Shown: positions 24,827-35,768 of the stretch, piece by piece
How positions within the stretch are numbered: position 1 is the first letter of the stretch
Layout: the number at the start of each line of letters is the position of its first letter
Source: Candidatus Kuenenia stuttgartensis
GTDB lineage: Bacteria > Pseudomonadota > Alphaproteobacteria > SMXS01
Assembly (NCBI GenBank): GCA_943329845.2
Contig: CALQFM020000003.1
Location: forward strand, 1 to 64,000
Length of the DNA stretch: 64,000 nt
Direction: 5' to 3'
The notes under the pieces: model-generated
What the model saw: the letters and a program-made list of their open reading frames with translations, nothing else
Told to the model about the DNA's origin: nothing
Database searches by the model: none
Position numbers and translations under genes: made by a program

Positions 24827-25756
24827 TCAGCGGCCGTCGCGCACGGCGACGGCCGTATCGGCGAAATCGGTGAACAGGCCATCGATGCCGAGGGCGAGGA
24901 ATGCGCGCAGCTCGGCCCTGATATCGGCGAAACCCTCGCCGACCTTGTCGTCACGGAATGTGTAGGGATGCACCATCAGCCCCAGCATGTGGGCCTGCGT
25001 CACATAGCCGGTATCCTTCCCCTGCGCGTCGATCAGCATCGCCTTGTAGGGTCCGACGCCATCGGCGAAGGCGGCGGCGTCGCCGAGCATGACGGTCTCG
25101 CGGCCGTCCTCCACGCCAACCAGTACGATCAGCGGAATGCGGGTCTTGTTCCGCAGGCTCCGCAGGAAGTCGGGATCGAAGGACTGGATGAACACCGGCA
25201 AGCCGCCCGGCCCGAAACCATATTGCCCCAGCGCGTTGAGCAGAGGCGCGGTGAAATTGTGGTCCAGGGCGGCCAGCGCGGCCGGATCCTTGGCTTCCGG
25301 ATAGACGCCGACCTTGCCGTCGCGGGCCAGCTCCAGGATCTCCTCGAAGCGCGGGATCAGGAACTTGCCGTCGTCCGTCTTGCTGCGCCCCGGGAAGGCC
25401 TGGCGCGCCCGCAGGGTGCGCAATTCGGCGAAGGTGAAGTCCTCGGCGTACCAGTCGGGCTCGGCCTTGCCGGCCTTCACCGTCTTCCGGGCGGCGAACT
25501 CCGGGTGGTCGGCCACGTCGGTCGAATCGCTCAGCCAGCGATCGTGCCGCGCGACCAGGATCCCGTCCGACGTGAACACCAGGTCTGGCTCGATGAAGTC
25601 GGCGCCCATGTCGATGGCCTTCTCATAGGCCTCGATGGTGTGCTCGGGCAGGTAGCCGCTGGCGCCGCGATGGGCGATGACGACGGGCTTGGCGCCGGCC
25701 AAGGCGGGAAGCGGCGCCATCGAGAGACATAAGAGAAGGACGGCAAGCAGCTTCAT
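24827..25756 (-). CDS. glpQ: Exported glycerophosphodiester phosphodiesterase
   Basis: A 309-residue GDPD-family protein with a signal peptide (MKLLAVLLLCLSMAPLPALAGA). The TIM-barrel signature is clear: VIAHRGASGYLPEHTIEAYEKAIDMGADFIEPDLVFTSDGILVARHD, holding the catalytic histidines and the EPD metal site. Periplasmic GlpQ enzymes hydrolyse deacylated phospholipids to glycerol-3-phosphate and an alcohol. The ATG at 25756 follows GAGGAA. It lies immediately downstream of a closely related paralogue on the same strand that lacks a signal peptide. Confidence 0.92.
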   Translation of the reverse strand: MKLLAVLLLCLSMAPLPALAGAKPVVIAHRGASGYLPEHTIEAYEKAIDMGADFIEPDLVFTSDGILVARHDRWLSDSTDVADHPEFAARKTVKAGKAEPDWYAEDFTFAELRTLRARQAFPGRSKTDDGKFLIPRFEEILELARDGKVGVYPEAKDPAALAALDHNFTAPLLNALGQYGFGPGGLPVFIQSFDPDFLRSLRNKTRIPLIVLVGVEDGRETVMLGDAAAFADGVGPYKAMLIDAQGKDTGYVTQAHMLGLMVHPYTFRDDKVGEGFADIRAELRAFLALGIDGLFTDFADTAVAVRDGR

Positions 25757-25807
25757 CACGGTTTCCTCGGTTCGCGCGCACGGTAGGGCGCGATGATGTC
25801 CGTACCG

Positions 25808-26734
25808 TTACAGACTTCGGACGAACTCGTCGCGGACGGTGAGCGCCGTGTCGGCGAAATCCGAGAACCCGCCGTCGATGCCCGCGGCGAAATAGGCGAG
25901 CATCTCCTCCCGCACATTCTCGAAGCCGGGACCGACGGCATCGTCACGGAACGTCCAGGGATGCACCTGCATGCCAAGCGCGTGGGCCTGCTCGATGATC
26001 CCCGTCGACCGCCTGGTGACCGGATCGAGCAGCAGGGATTTCTGCGGGCCGATCGCCGCCGCCACGGTAGCGGCCTGCTCCAGCGCGACGTGAGGCACGC
26101 CGCTTCCGCCATCCACCAGAAGCTGGGTGAGCCGGATGCCGGTCAGCGGCCGGATGCGCCGCAGGAACGCGTGATCGAAGGACTGGATGTAGAGATTGTC
26201 GCGGTCCGGGCCGTAGCCGTGATTGGCCAGCGCCTTCAGCAGCGGCGGGATGAAGTCCAGGCCCATCGCCAGCAGGTCGTCCGGATGCTTGATCTCGGGG
26301 TGGAAGCCGATGGTCGCGCCCCGCCGCGCCTCGCCGTCGTACAGCAATTGCAACAGCTCCTCGAAGGTCAGGATGGGATAGCGGCCATCCATGTCCTTCG
26401 ACCGGCCGGGAAAGGGCTGACGTGCGCGCAGCGTCCGGATTTCGGCGAGGGTGAAGTCCTCCACGTACCAGTCCGGCTCGGCCTTGCCAGGCTTCACCAC
26501 GCGCCGGCTGGCGAATTCGGGATGGTCGGCCACGTCGGTCGTCGTGCCGAGGTATCGGTCGTGCCGCACCACCAGTCTTGCGTCGCTTGTCATGACCAGG
26601 TCGGGCTCGACGGCATCGGCGCCCATGTCGAGCGCCATGGTATAGGCAGCGCTGGTATGCTCGGGCGCATAGCCGCTGGCGCCGCGATGGGCGATGACGA
26701 TGGGCTTGCGCCCGGTCAGGGTCTTGAGCTTCAT
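25808..26734 (-). CDS. Glycerophosphodiester phosphodiesterase, no signal peptide
   Basis: A 308-residue GDPD protein with the same catalytic signature as its neighbour (VIAHRGASGYAPEHTSAAYTMALDMGADAVEPDLVMTSDARLVVRHD) and shared blocks such as TDVADHPEFA, KPGKAEPDWY and RARQPFPGRSK. It begins MKLKTLTGRKPIV and shows no signal sequence, so it should act in the cytoplasm. The pair looks like a tandem duplication that split one activity between periplasm and cytoplasm. The two genes are about 50 bases apart and probably co-transcribed, with this gene first. Confidence 0.9.
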   Translation of the reverse strand: MKLKTLTGRKPIVIAHRGASGYAPEHTSAAYTMALDMGADAVEPDLVMTSDARLVVRHDRYLGTTTDVADHPEFASRRVVKPGKAEPDWYVEDFTLAEIRTLRARQPFPGRSKDMDGRYPILTFEELLQLLYDGEARRGATIGFHPEIKHPDDLLAMGLDFIPPLLKALANHGYGPDRDNLYIQSFDHAFLRRIRPLTGIRLTQLLVDGGSGVPHVALEQAATVAAAIGPQKSLLLDPVTRRSTGIIEQAHALGMQVHPWTFRDDAVGPGFENVREEMLAYFAAGIDGGFSDFADTALTVRDEFVRSL

Positions 26735-26832
26735 GGGGTTCCCGTCACGGTTCGCCGGGAAAGGTAGCGGCGAACGGTGTTTATGCCCATATCCTTGTCC
26801 GTAACGATCGATTAGATGCCCGGGAGGCAGAT

Positions 26833-27474
26833 TTGAGAACCCTCGTCGCCGCTGGCGTAACCAACATCGCCCTGCTGTCCTGCGCGGTCCTGACCTCCAG
26901 TGTCTTGGCTGCCGAGCCGGTGAAGATGTATCCGTTCGAGAAGGCGACGCTCACCTATGCGGTCACCGGCGCCCAGCAGGGCACCCAGACCATCTACATC
27001 AAGGATTACGGCCGAATCACCGCCCAGCACTACGAGGCGACCGTGCCGGCGGAACAGGGTGCCCAGCAGATCAACGTGTCGACCTTCACCGACCCGCAAT
27101 GGATCTACACCTACGATTTCGCGGCCAAGCAGGGCACGCGGGCGCCCAACGAGCAGGCCGCCGCCGCGGCGAGCGCCAAGAGCGGCCTCGACTTCTTCGA
27201 GAAGATGACCCTTGCGCAGGGCGGAAAACGCGCCGGTAAGGACAATTTCAACGGCACGCCCTGCACCGTCTGGGACTTGGGCGGCAACACCGGCACCAAG
27301 CTGTGCATCGATGACCGCATGGTCATGCAGTACATGCGCACCAGCACCGACATGATGCAGGGAAACATCGAATTGCAGAGCGCGACTGTCGGTACGGTCG
27401 ACGAGGAGCGTTTCCAGCGCCCTGATGCCGCCTACCAGGACGTCGACATGTCGCAGGGGCCGCCACGGAAGTAG
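26833..27474 (+). CDS. Secreted protein of unknown function
   Basis: A 213-residue protein starting with TTG: the only ribosome site, GGGAGG, stands five bases before it and the nearby ATG is out of frame. The N-terminus (MRTLVAAGVTNIALLSCAVLTSSVLAAEP) is a signal peptide. The mature part has a beta-rich pattern (ATLTYAVTGAQQGTQTIYIKDYGR, TFTDPQWIYTYDF) and two cysteines (GTPCTVWDLGGNTGTKLCIDDRM) that could form a disulfide. I do not recognise the family; the fold reminds of DUF4412/LolA-like proteins but that is a guess. It is monocistronic, upstream of the suf operon. Confidence 0.75.
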   Translation: MRTLVAAGVTNIALLSCAVLTSSVLAAEPVKMYPFEKATLTYAVTGAQQGTQTIYIKDYGRITAQHYEATVPAEQGAQQINVSTFTDPQWIYTYDFAAKQGTRAPNEQAAAAASAKSGLDFFEKMTLAQGGKRAGKDNFNGTPCTVWDLGGNTGTKLCIDDRMVMQYMRTSTDMMQGNIELQSATVGTVDEERFQRPDAAYQDVDMSQGPPRK

Positions 27475-27611
27475 CGGTTGGGACTGGCGGAAACCCGCCG
27501 TTTTCGCGACTCATTCGCAGCTGGGTGGAAAATTCACCCGAATTCTTGACAAGATCGCTCCGATTTAGTCAAACGCCGTTGACTCATGGGGCGGCTTACC
27601 CCATCTGATGC

Positions 27612-27636
27612 ATACCGTACCAAATCGGTGCGGTAT
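27612..27636. promoter_or_regulatory. IscR type 1-like operator upstream of sufR
   Basis: A 25-base dyad with arms ATACCGTACC and GGTGCGGTAT around AAATC (nine of ten arm positions symmetric), 30 bases before the regulator ATG. Its length and its ATA...TAT ends match the IscR type 1 consensus ATAsyyGACTrwwwyAGTCrrsTAT as I recall it, at about 19 of 25 positions. It is the obvious site for autoregulation by the Rrf2 protein. Confidence 0.65.
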
Positions 27637-27666
27637 CTTCGGCGTTATCGAACGGGGACCTCATCC

Positions 27667-28140
27667 ATGATCCGCCTGACGCGGCTGGCAGATTACGCGG
27701 TGCTGCTGATGACCCATCTGGGTCATGAGTTCGCGCGCAATCCCGACCGCATCCACAACGCGGGCGGGCTGTCGGCCGAAACCCACATTCCCATGCCGAC
27801 GGTGAGCAAGCTGCTGGGCGTGATGTCGCGCGGCAGTCTGCTGACGTCCCATCGCGGACAGGCTGGCGGCTATACGCTGGCACGCTCGCCAGCGGCGATC
27901 TCGGTCGCCGATATCGTCGGCGCGGTCGACGGGCCCATCGCCCTCACCGACTGCCTGACCGACACCAGCGACTGCGGCATCGAATCGCTCTGCGGCGTGC
28001 GCACCAGCTGGCAGAAGATCAACAAGGCCGTCGCCGGCGCACTCGGCGGGATCAGCCTTGCCGAGTTGTGCGCCGACCAGCTCGCCATGTTCCCGCCGCG
28101 CGTCCCGGCGCCGCGCGGAACCATCGCAGACGTGCAGTAA
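27667..28140 (+). CDS. Rrf2-family SUF system regulator (IscR/SufR-like)
   Basis: A 157-residue Rrf2 transcription factor: MIRLTRLADYAVLLMTHLGHEF is the winged-helix start, PMPTVSKLLGVMSRGSLLTSHRGQAGGYTLAR the recognition helix and wing, and DCLTDTSDCGIESLCGVR carries three cysteines that can hold an Fe-S cluster. Such proteins repress the suf operon when clusters are plentiful. The ATG at 27667 begins the conserved fold; the longer ORF-track start covers the operator. It is the first gene of the suf operon, 15 bases upstream of sufB. Confidence 0.9.
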   Translation: MIRLTRLADYAVLLMTHLGHEFARNPDRIHNAGGLSAETHIPMPTVSKLLGVMSRGSLLTSHRGQAGGYTLARSPAAISVADIVGAVDGPIALTDCLTDTSDCGIESLCGVRTSWQKINKAVAGALGGISLAELCADQLAMFPPRVPAPRGTIADVQ

Positions 28141-28155
28141 GGAAGCCTGAACCCC

Positions 28156-29625
<1,470 letters not shown>

Positions 29626-29650
29626 GGCGCTGAAGGAAACGGAACAGACA

Positions 29651-30400
29651 ATGCTGGAAATCAAGAACCTGCACGCGGCCGTCGACGGCAAGGAAATCCT
29701 GAAGGGCATCGACCTGACGGTGAAGGCGGGCGAAGTGCACGCGATCATGGGGCCGAACGGCTCCGGCAAGTCGACGCTCGCCTATGTGCTGGCCGGCCGC
29801 GCCGGCTATGAGGTGACCGAGGGCTCCGTGTCCTATGACGGCAAGGACCTGCTGGCTATGTCGGCCGACGAGCGCGCCCGCGACGGCGTGTTCCTGGGCT
29901 TCCAGTATCCTGTCGAGCTGCCCGGGGTGAACGGCATGACGTTCCTGCGCACCGCCGCCAACGCCGTGCGTCGGCACCGCGGCCTGCCCGAGCTGGACGG
30001 CATCGATTTCCTCAAGCTGCTGCGCCAGAAGGCGTCGCTGCTGGAGATGGACGATTCGCTGCTGAAGCGCGCCGTGAACGTCGGCTTCTCCGGCGGCGAG
30101 AAGAAGCGCAACGAGATCGCCCAGATGGCCGTGCTCGACCCGCACCTGATGGTGCTGGACGAGACCGATTCCGGGCTCGACATCGACGCGCTGAAGATCG
30201 TCTCGAAGGGCATCAACGCCCTGCGCGGCCCGGACAAGGCGACCGTGCTGGTCACCCATTACCAGCGGCTGCTGTCCTATGTGGAGCCGGATGTCGTGCA
30301 CATCCTGGCGCGCGGCAGGATCGTCGCCTCGGGCGGCAAGGAGCTGGCGCTGGAGCTGGAGCGCGACGGCTACATCAACTACGTGCCGGAGGCGGCGTAG
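29651..30400 (+). CDS. sufC: SUF ATPase SufC
   Basis: A 249-residue ABC-type ATPase that powers the SufBC2D scaffold rather than transport. Walker A is GPNGSGKSTLAYVL, the signature is VGFSGGEKKRNEIAQM (SufC-type FSGGEKKR), Walker B is LMVLDETDSGLDIDAL, and the switch His is in LVTHYQRLL. The ATG at 29651 begins LEIKNLHAAVDGKEIL; the ORF-track extension overlaps sufB and is rejected. It stands 25 bases after sufB and 3 bases before sufD. Confidence 0.97.
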   Translation: MLEIKNLHAAVDGKEILKGIDLTVKAGEVHAIMGPNGSGKSTLAYVLAGRAGYEVTEGSVSYDGKDLLAMSADERARDGVFLGFQYPVELPGVNGMTFLRTAANAVRRHRGLPELDGIDFLKLLRQKASLLEMDDSLLKRAVNVGFSGGEKKRNEIAQMAVLDPHLMVLDETDSGLDIDALKIVSKGINALRGPDKATVLVTHYQRLLSYVEPDVVHILARGRIVASGGKELALELERDGYINYVPEAA

Positions 30401-30403
30401 GCC

Positions 30404-31677
30404 ATGACCGTGGTTCCCTACGCCGAACAGTTCGAGCGGCTGAAGCCGGCGCTTCCCGGCGCGACGATCCTGCGCGAGCAGGCGTTCGCCCGCTATGCGG
30501 CGCATGGGTTCCCGGGCGTGAAGCGCGAGGCGTGGCGCCACACGAAGCTGTCGCCGATCAGCGGCGTGGCGCTTGAGCCGGCCGCCGAATCGAGCGTGTC
30601 GCCCGCCGACATCGCCGCGCACCTGATCCCCGACGCGCTGACCCTGGTGTTCGTCAATGGCCGCATGGACCGTGCGCTGTCCAACATCGACCAGGCGCCC
30701 AAAGGCGTGACCATCGAGAGCCTGGCCGACGTGCTGGCGCGGGGCGACGACCTGTCGCCGTGGCTGGTACAGGCGGCGGGCGACAGCCCGGACGACGCGC
30801 TGGTGTCGCTGAACACGGCGCTGATGAATGACGGCGCGGTGATCCGCGTCGCCGACGGCGTCCATGTGGAAGCGCCGATCCATCTGCTGTTCTTCGCCAA
30901 GCGCGAAGGCATGAACCAGGTGCGCAACGTCATCGTCGCCGGCAAGGGCGCGACCGTCACCGTCGCCGAGGGCTATTTCGGCGGCAAGGACGCCTACTGG
31001 ACCAATGTGGTGAACCAGTTCTTCCTGGCCGAAGGCGCCAGCATCGAGCATGCGCGGCAGCAGAACGAGGGCCTCGCGGCCTATCACATCGGCTCGAACC
31101 GCGTGCGGCTCGCCGCCGACGCGCGCTTCAACAGCGTCGCCGTCATGCTGGGCGGCGCGGTCGCCCGCAACGAGACACAGGTGCTGGTCGCCGGCGAGCG
31201 CGCCGAGTGCCGGCTGGCCGGCGTGTCGCTGGGCCGCGGCAAGCAGCTTCAGGACAGCGTCACCCTGCTCGACCACGCGGTGCCGAACGGCATCAGCGAC
31301 CAGGTGTTCAAGGCGGTGCTCGACGACCAGTCCCACGCGGTCTACCAGGGCAAGGTGATCGTGCGCCCGAACGCGCAGAAGACCGATGCGCGGCAGGCCA
31401 ACCACAACATCCTGCTGGCCCGCTCGGCCGAGGCGAGCAGCAAGCCCGAGCTGGAAATCTTCGCCGACGACGTGAAGTGCGCCCACGGCGCCACGGTCGG
31501 CGAGCTGGACAAGAACATGCTGTTCTACATGCAGGCGCGCGGCCTCGATCCGAAGACGGCGCGGGCGCTGCTGGTCGAGGGCTTCGTGCTGGAGGTGCTG
31601 GAGCGCATCGCCTCGCCCGAGATCCGCGACATGTTCCGCACCGATATCGGCGGCTGGCTGCATGGAAGGGCGTTGTC

Positions 31678-31681
<4 letters not shown>
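30404..31681 (+). CDS. sufD: Fe-S cluster assembly protein SufD
   Basis: A 425-residue SufD, the SufB paralogue in the SufBC2D complex. The N-terminal domain is variable (FARYAAHGFPGVKREAWRHTKL) and the C-terminal beta-helix shows the conserved HAVPNGISDQVFKAVLDDQSHAVYQGKVIVRPNAQKTDARQANHNILLARSAEASSKPELEIFADDVKCAHGATVGELDKNMLFYMQARGL stretch in pieces, including the His in KCAHGAT implicated in iron entry. It overlaps the GTG start of sufS by four bases. Confidence 0.95.
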
Positions 31682-32927
<1,246 letters not shown>

Positions 32928-32928
<1 letters not shown>

Positions 32929-33383
32929 TGAACGACCTGCGCGAGCTCTATCAGGAAGTGATCCTGGACCACGGCCGCAAGCCGCGGAACTTCGGCGCGC
33001 TACCCGACGCCAACCGCGAGGCGCACGGCCACAACCCGCTGTGCGGCGACAAGCTGGACGTGCGGCTGCTGGTCAAGGACGGGATCGTCGAGGACGTGAA
33101 GTTCGAAGGCGCCGGCTGCGCCATCTCGGTGGCGAGCGCCTCGCTGATGACCGAGGCCCTGAAGGGCAGGACCGAGGCCGAGGCCAACGCCCTGTTCGAG
33201 AAATTTCACGCCCTGATCACGGGCGAGGCGGACGTGACCCTCGACCAACTCGAGGAACTGGACAAGCTGGCGGTATTCTCCGGCGTGCGTGACTATCCCT
33301 TGCGGGTGAAATGCGCGACGCTGGGTTGGCACACGATGCATGCCGCGCTCGAAAACAACGGCGAAACGGTGGTGACGGAATGA
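32928..33383 (+). CDS. sufU: SufU-type sulfur acceptor / scaffold
   Basis: A 151-residue IscU-fold protein of the SufU branch. The three conserved cysteines and Asp are in NPLCGDKLDV, GAGCAISVASASLM and VKCATLGWHTM, which in characterised SufU bind zinc and accept sulfur from SufS; the 18-20 residue insert after GCAIS (TEALKGRTEAEANALFEKFHALITGE) is SufU-specific. The LPPVK chaperone motif of IscU is absent. The ORF track merged it with the sufS shadow frame; the true ATG overlaps the sufS stop. It overlaps the next gene by four bases. Confidence 0.93.
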
Positions 33384-33739
33384 GCGAGACCTTCCTGAAC
33401 GAATTCCTCGACGGCCCGGCCGAGGCCGCCCCGGACAATGCGCTCCGCGACCAGATCGTCGACAAGCTGAAGACGATCTACGATCCGGAGATTCCTGTTA
33501 ACATTTACGAACTCGGGCTTATCTATGGTCTGGACGTATCGCCCGAGAACGACGTCAAGGTCACCATGACCCTGACGACGCCCATGTGCCCCGTCGCCGA
33601 ATCCATGCCCGGCGAGGTGGAGAGCAAGGTGCGCGAGGTCGACGGCGTGAACGAGGTCGAGGTCGAGCTGGTATGGGAACCTGCCTGGGACATGGGCAAG
33701 CTTTCCGAGGCAGCCAAGCTCGAACTGGGCATGTTGTAG
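33380..33739 (+). CDS. sufT: SUF system MIP18/DUF59 protein SufT
   Basis: A 119-residue DUF59 protein: LKTIYDPEIPVNIYELGLIYGLDVSPENDVKVTMTLTTPMCPVAESMPGEVESKVREVDGV is the family core, with the single conserved Cys in TPMCP. SufT-type proteins help Fe-S maturation under high demand. The start at 33380 overlaps the sufU stop (ATGA); earlier in-frame ATGs lie within sufU and are rejected. The tail VWEPAWDMGKLSEAAKLELGML is the expected C-terminus. Confidence 0.93.
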   Translation: MSETFLNEFLDGPAEAAPDNALRDQIVDKLKTIYDPEIPVNIYELGLIYGLDVSPENDVKVTMTLTTPMCPVAESMPGEVESKVREVDGVNEVEVELVWEPAWDMGKLSEAAKLELGML

Positions 33740-33749
33740 GAGACGGACG

Positions 33750-34082
33750 ATGGCAGCAGGTATCATCACCTTGACCGACCGCGCGGTGGACCGCGTGAAG
33801 ACGCTCATGTCCAAGCGCCCGGACGCGGCGGGCCTGCGCGTGTGGATCAAGGAAGCTGGCTGTTCGGGCTTGAGCTACAAGGTGGACTTCACCGACGAGG
33901 CCAAGCCTGGCGACGACGTGGTCGTGACCGAGGGTGGCAAGGTATACGTCGATCCCAAGGCGGTGATGTACATCCTCGGCTCGGAGATGGATTACCAGGA
34001 AGACAAGTTCTTCTCCGGCTTCCTGTTCATGAACCCCAACGAAAAAGGTCGCTGCGGCTGCGGCGAGAGTTTCACGGTCTGA
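33750..34082 (+). CDS. sufA: A-type Fe-S carrier SufA (HesB/IscA family)
   Basis: A 110-residue A-type carrier: ITLTDRAVDRVKTLMSKRPDAAGLRVWIKEAGCSGLSYKVDFTDE and the C-terminal RCGCGESF hold the three conserved cysteines that bind an Fe-S cluster or iron. It passes clusters from SufBCD to target proteins. It follows sufT by ten bases behind GGAGACGGA and appears to be the last gene of the operon, followed by the structured repeat element. Confidence 0.95.
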   Translation: MAAGIITLTDRAVDRVKTLMSKRPDAAGLRVWIKEAGCSGLSYKVDFTDEAKPGDDVVVTEGGKVYVDPKAVMYILGSEMDYQEDKFFSGFLFMNPNEKGRCGCGESFTV

Positions 34083-34116
34083 CGCAAGGTTCGGTTCGGC
34101 CTTCAATCCCCACTAT

Positions 34117-34266
34117 CGTCATTCCCGCGCACGCGGGAACCCAGTCGGGGCCGTCACGTGGCCCCTCAACCTGCTCGGTCACGAAGACGCCTCTTTCGTT
34201 GTAGAAGGCTGGCCGCAGTCAACCAGCCTTACGAAGAGCTGGGTTCCCGCGTGCGCGGGAATGACG
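34117..34266. repeat. 150-bp inverted-repeat element with internal hairpins
   Basis: Two perfectly complementary 28-base arms (34117-34144 and 34239-34266), each itself a hairpin built on TTCCCGCG...CGCGGGAA-type sequence, enclose three further stem-loops: GGGGCC/GGCCCC at 34147-34165, ACGAA/TTCGT at 34181-34199, and AAGGCTGG/CCAGCCTT at 34205-34230. The arm sequence resembles the CGTCATTCCCGCG... dispersed repeats of many proteobacteria. No coding potential or clear target duplication is seen. It follows sufA and may also end its transcript. Confidence 0.8.
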
Positions 34267-34293
34267 ACGATGGGGAACATTTGAGCAAATCTC

Positions 34294-34890
34294 ATGTCCC
34301 TCGACGTTTTTCTCGCGCTCCTCCTCTTCGCGTTTGTGTCCTCGATCACGCCCGGCCCCAACAACCTGATGCTGTTGGCTTCCGGGGTGAATTTCGGCTT
34401 CCTGCGGACCATCCCGCACATGCTGGGGATCGGCGTCGGCTTCCTGATCCTGCTGCTGGCGGTCGGCTTCGGGCTGGGCGCGCTGCTGACGGCCTATCCG
34501 CCGATTCACACCGTGCTGAAGGTGGCAGGCGGCGCCTACCTGTTGTACCTGGCGTGGAAGATCGCCACCTCGCGCACCATGGGCAAGGCCGGCGAGGCCG
34601 GCGCCAGGCCAATGACCTTCCTGCAGGCCGCCGCGTTCCAATGGGTCAGCGTCAAGGCGTGGGTCATGGCGGTCACCGCCATGTCGCTCTACACCAGCGC
34701 CGAGCGGCCGTTCCTGTCGGTCATCCTCGTCGCCACCGCCTTCGCGCTGGTCAACCTGCCGAGCGTGTCAACCTGGGCCGGCTTCGGCACCGCCATGCGC
34801 GGCTTCCTGTCCGATCCGGTGCGACTGAAATGGTTCAACATCGCAACGGGCGCGGCGCTGGCGCTGAGCGTGGTGCCGATGGTGACCTGA
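34294..34890 (+). CDS. LysE/RhtB-family amino acid exporter
   Basis: A 198-residue inner-membrane protein with about six helices. The N-terminal SSITPGPNNLMLLASGVNFGFLRTIPHMLGIGVGF is the LysE-family signature (TPGPN), followed by KVAGGAYLLYLAWKIA. These proteins export amino acids or homoserine lactones; the substrate cannot be told. The gene lies 27 bases after the inverted-repeat element and converges on an SDR gene 17 bases away. Confidence 0.9.
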   Translation: MSLDVFLALLLFAFVSSITPGPNNLMLLASGVNFGFLRTIPHMLGIGVGFLILLLAVGFGLGALLTAYPPIHTVLKVAGGAYLLYLAWKIATSRTMGKAGEAGARPMTFLQAAAFQWVSVKAWVMAVTAMSLYTSAERPFLSVILVATAFALVNLPSVSTWAGFGTAMRGFLSDPVRLKWFNIATGAALALSVVPMVT

Positions 34891-34907
34891 GTGACTGGGC
34901 CGCGATC

Positions 34908-35768
34908 CTATCCTTGCATCCGCGCGCGGATCTTCGCCATGAGAGACCGCGCGTCGAATTCCTCGTCGCCTTCGTAGCGCGGTGCGTATTTGGCGTAGGC
35001 CGCGCTGATTTCCTCATAGCGGTCGGTGATGCGCTTCATGTTGTAGGCGTGGGACACGACGTAGAACTCACCCGCCTGCAACTGTGGGAAGGCGATGCCG
35101 GTATAGCGGTCGGTGTCCATGGTGAGGCCCTTGCCGAACGGGTCGGTCATCTCCGAAGAGACAAACCCCGGCAGCACGAACGATACCTCGATGAAATCCG
35201 GCACTTCCTCGCGCATCGCATCGGTCATGGCATGGAGCGCATGCTTCGACGCCTCGTAGGTGCCGGCCATGAAGACGAAATTGGCGAGGCTGTTTTCCGA
35301 ACCGACGTTGTAGATGGCGGCCGGCGTGCCCTGTTCGATGAAACGCTTGCCGAAGACGTGGCAGCAATACCAGACGCCGAAATAGTTGGTCCGCATGACG
35401 CGTTCCACGTCTTCCGGCGCGGTGGCGATGATCGGCGTGGGCATCTGGGCAATGCCCGCATTGTTCATGATGACGTCGGCGCGGCCCCAGCTTTCCCAGG
35501 CGAAATCGGCGAGCGCCTCGACCTGGGACAGCTCCGACACGTCGCACGCCGTGCCGACCGCCTGGTAGCCCATGCCCCTGAGCGCCTCGACCGCCTCATC
35601 GACCTTGCTCTTGCGGCGGCCCGCGATCACCAGCTTCGCGCCATCGTCGCCGAAGCGCTTGGCGAAGGAGAAACCAATCCCGGTTGCACCGCCGGTGATG
35701 ACGACGACCTTGTCCCGATAGCTTTTCACCGCGCCTATTCTTTCTTGTTCGTGGTTAAATTTTGACAT
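34908..35768 (-). CDS. Short-chain dehydrogenase/reductase
   Basis: Classical SDR of about 286 residues: TGGATGIGFSFAKRF binds the nucleotide, IMNNAGIAQ is the NNAG motif, and YNVGSENS with YEASKHAL supplies the Ser-Tyr-Lys catalytic set. AGRRKSK after strand 2 suggests NADP. The C-terminus is long and charged. The start is uncertain: ATG at 35768 gives an unusual MSKFNHEQERIGA lead, while GTG at 35729 begins at VKSYRDKVVVITGG as relatives do. Substrate unknown. Confidence 0.82.
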   Translation of the reverse strand: MSKFNHEQERIGAVKSYRDKVVVITGGATGIGFSFAKRFGDDGAKLVIAGRRKSKVDEAVEALRGMGYQAVGTACDVSELSQVEALADFAWESWGRADVIMNNAGIAQMPTPIIATAPEDVERVMRTNYFGVWYCCHVFGKRFIEQGTPAAIYNVGSENSLANFVFMAGTYEASKHALHAMTDAMREEVPDFIEVSFVLPGFVSSEMTDPFGKGLTMDTDRYTGIAFPQLQAGEFYVVSHAYNMKRITDRYEEISAAYAKYAPRYEGDEEFDARSLMAKIRARMQG

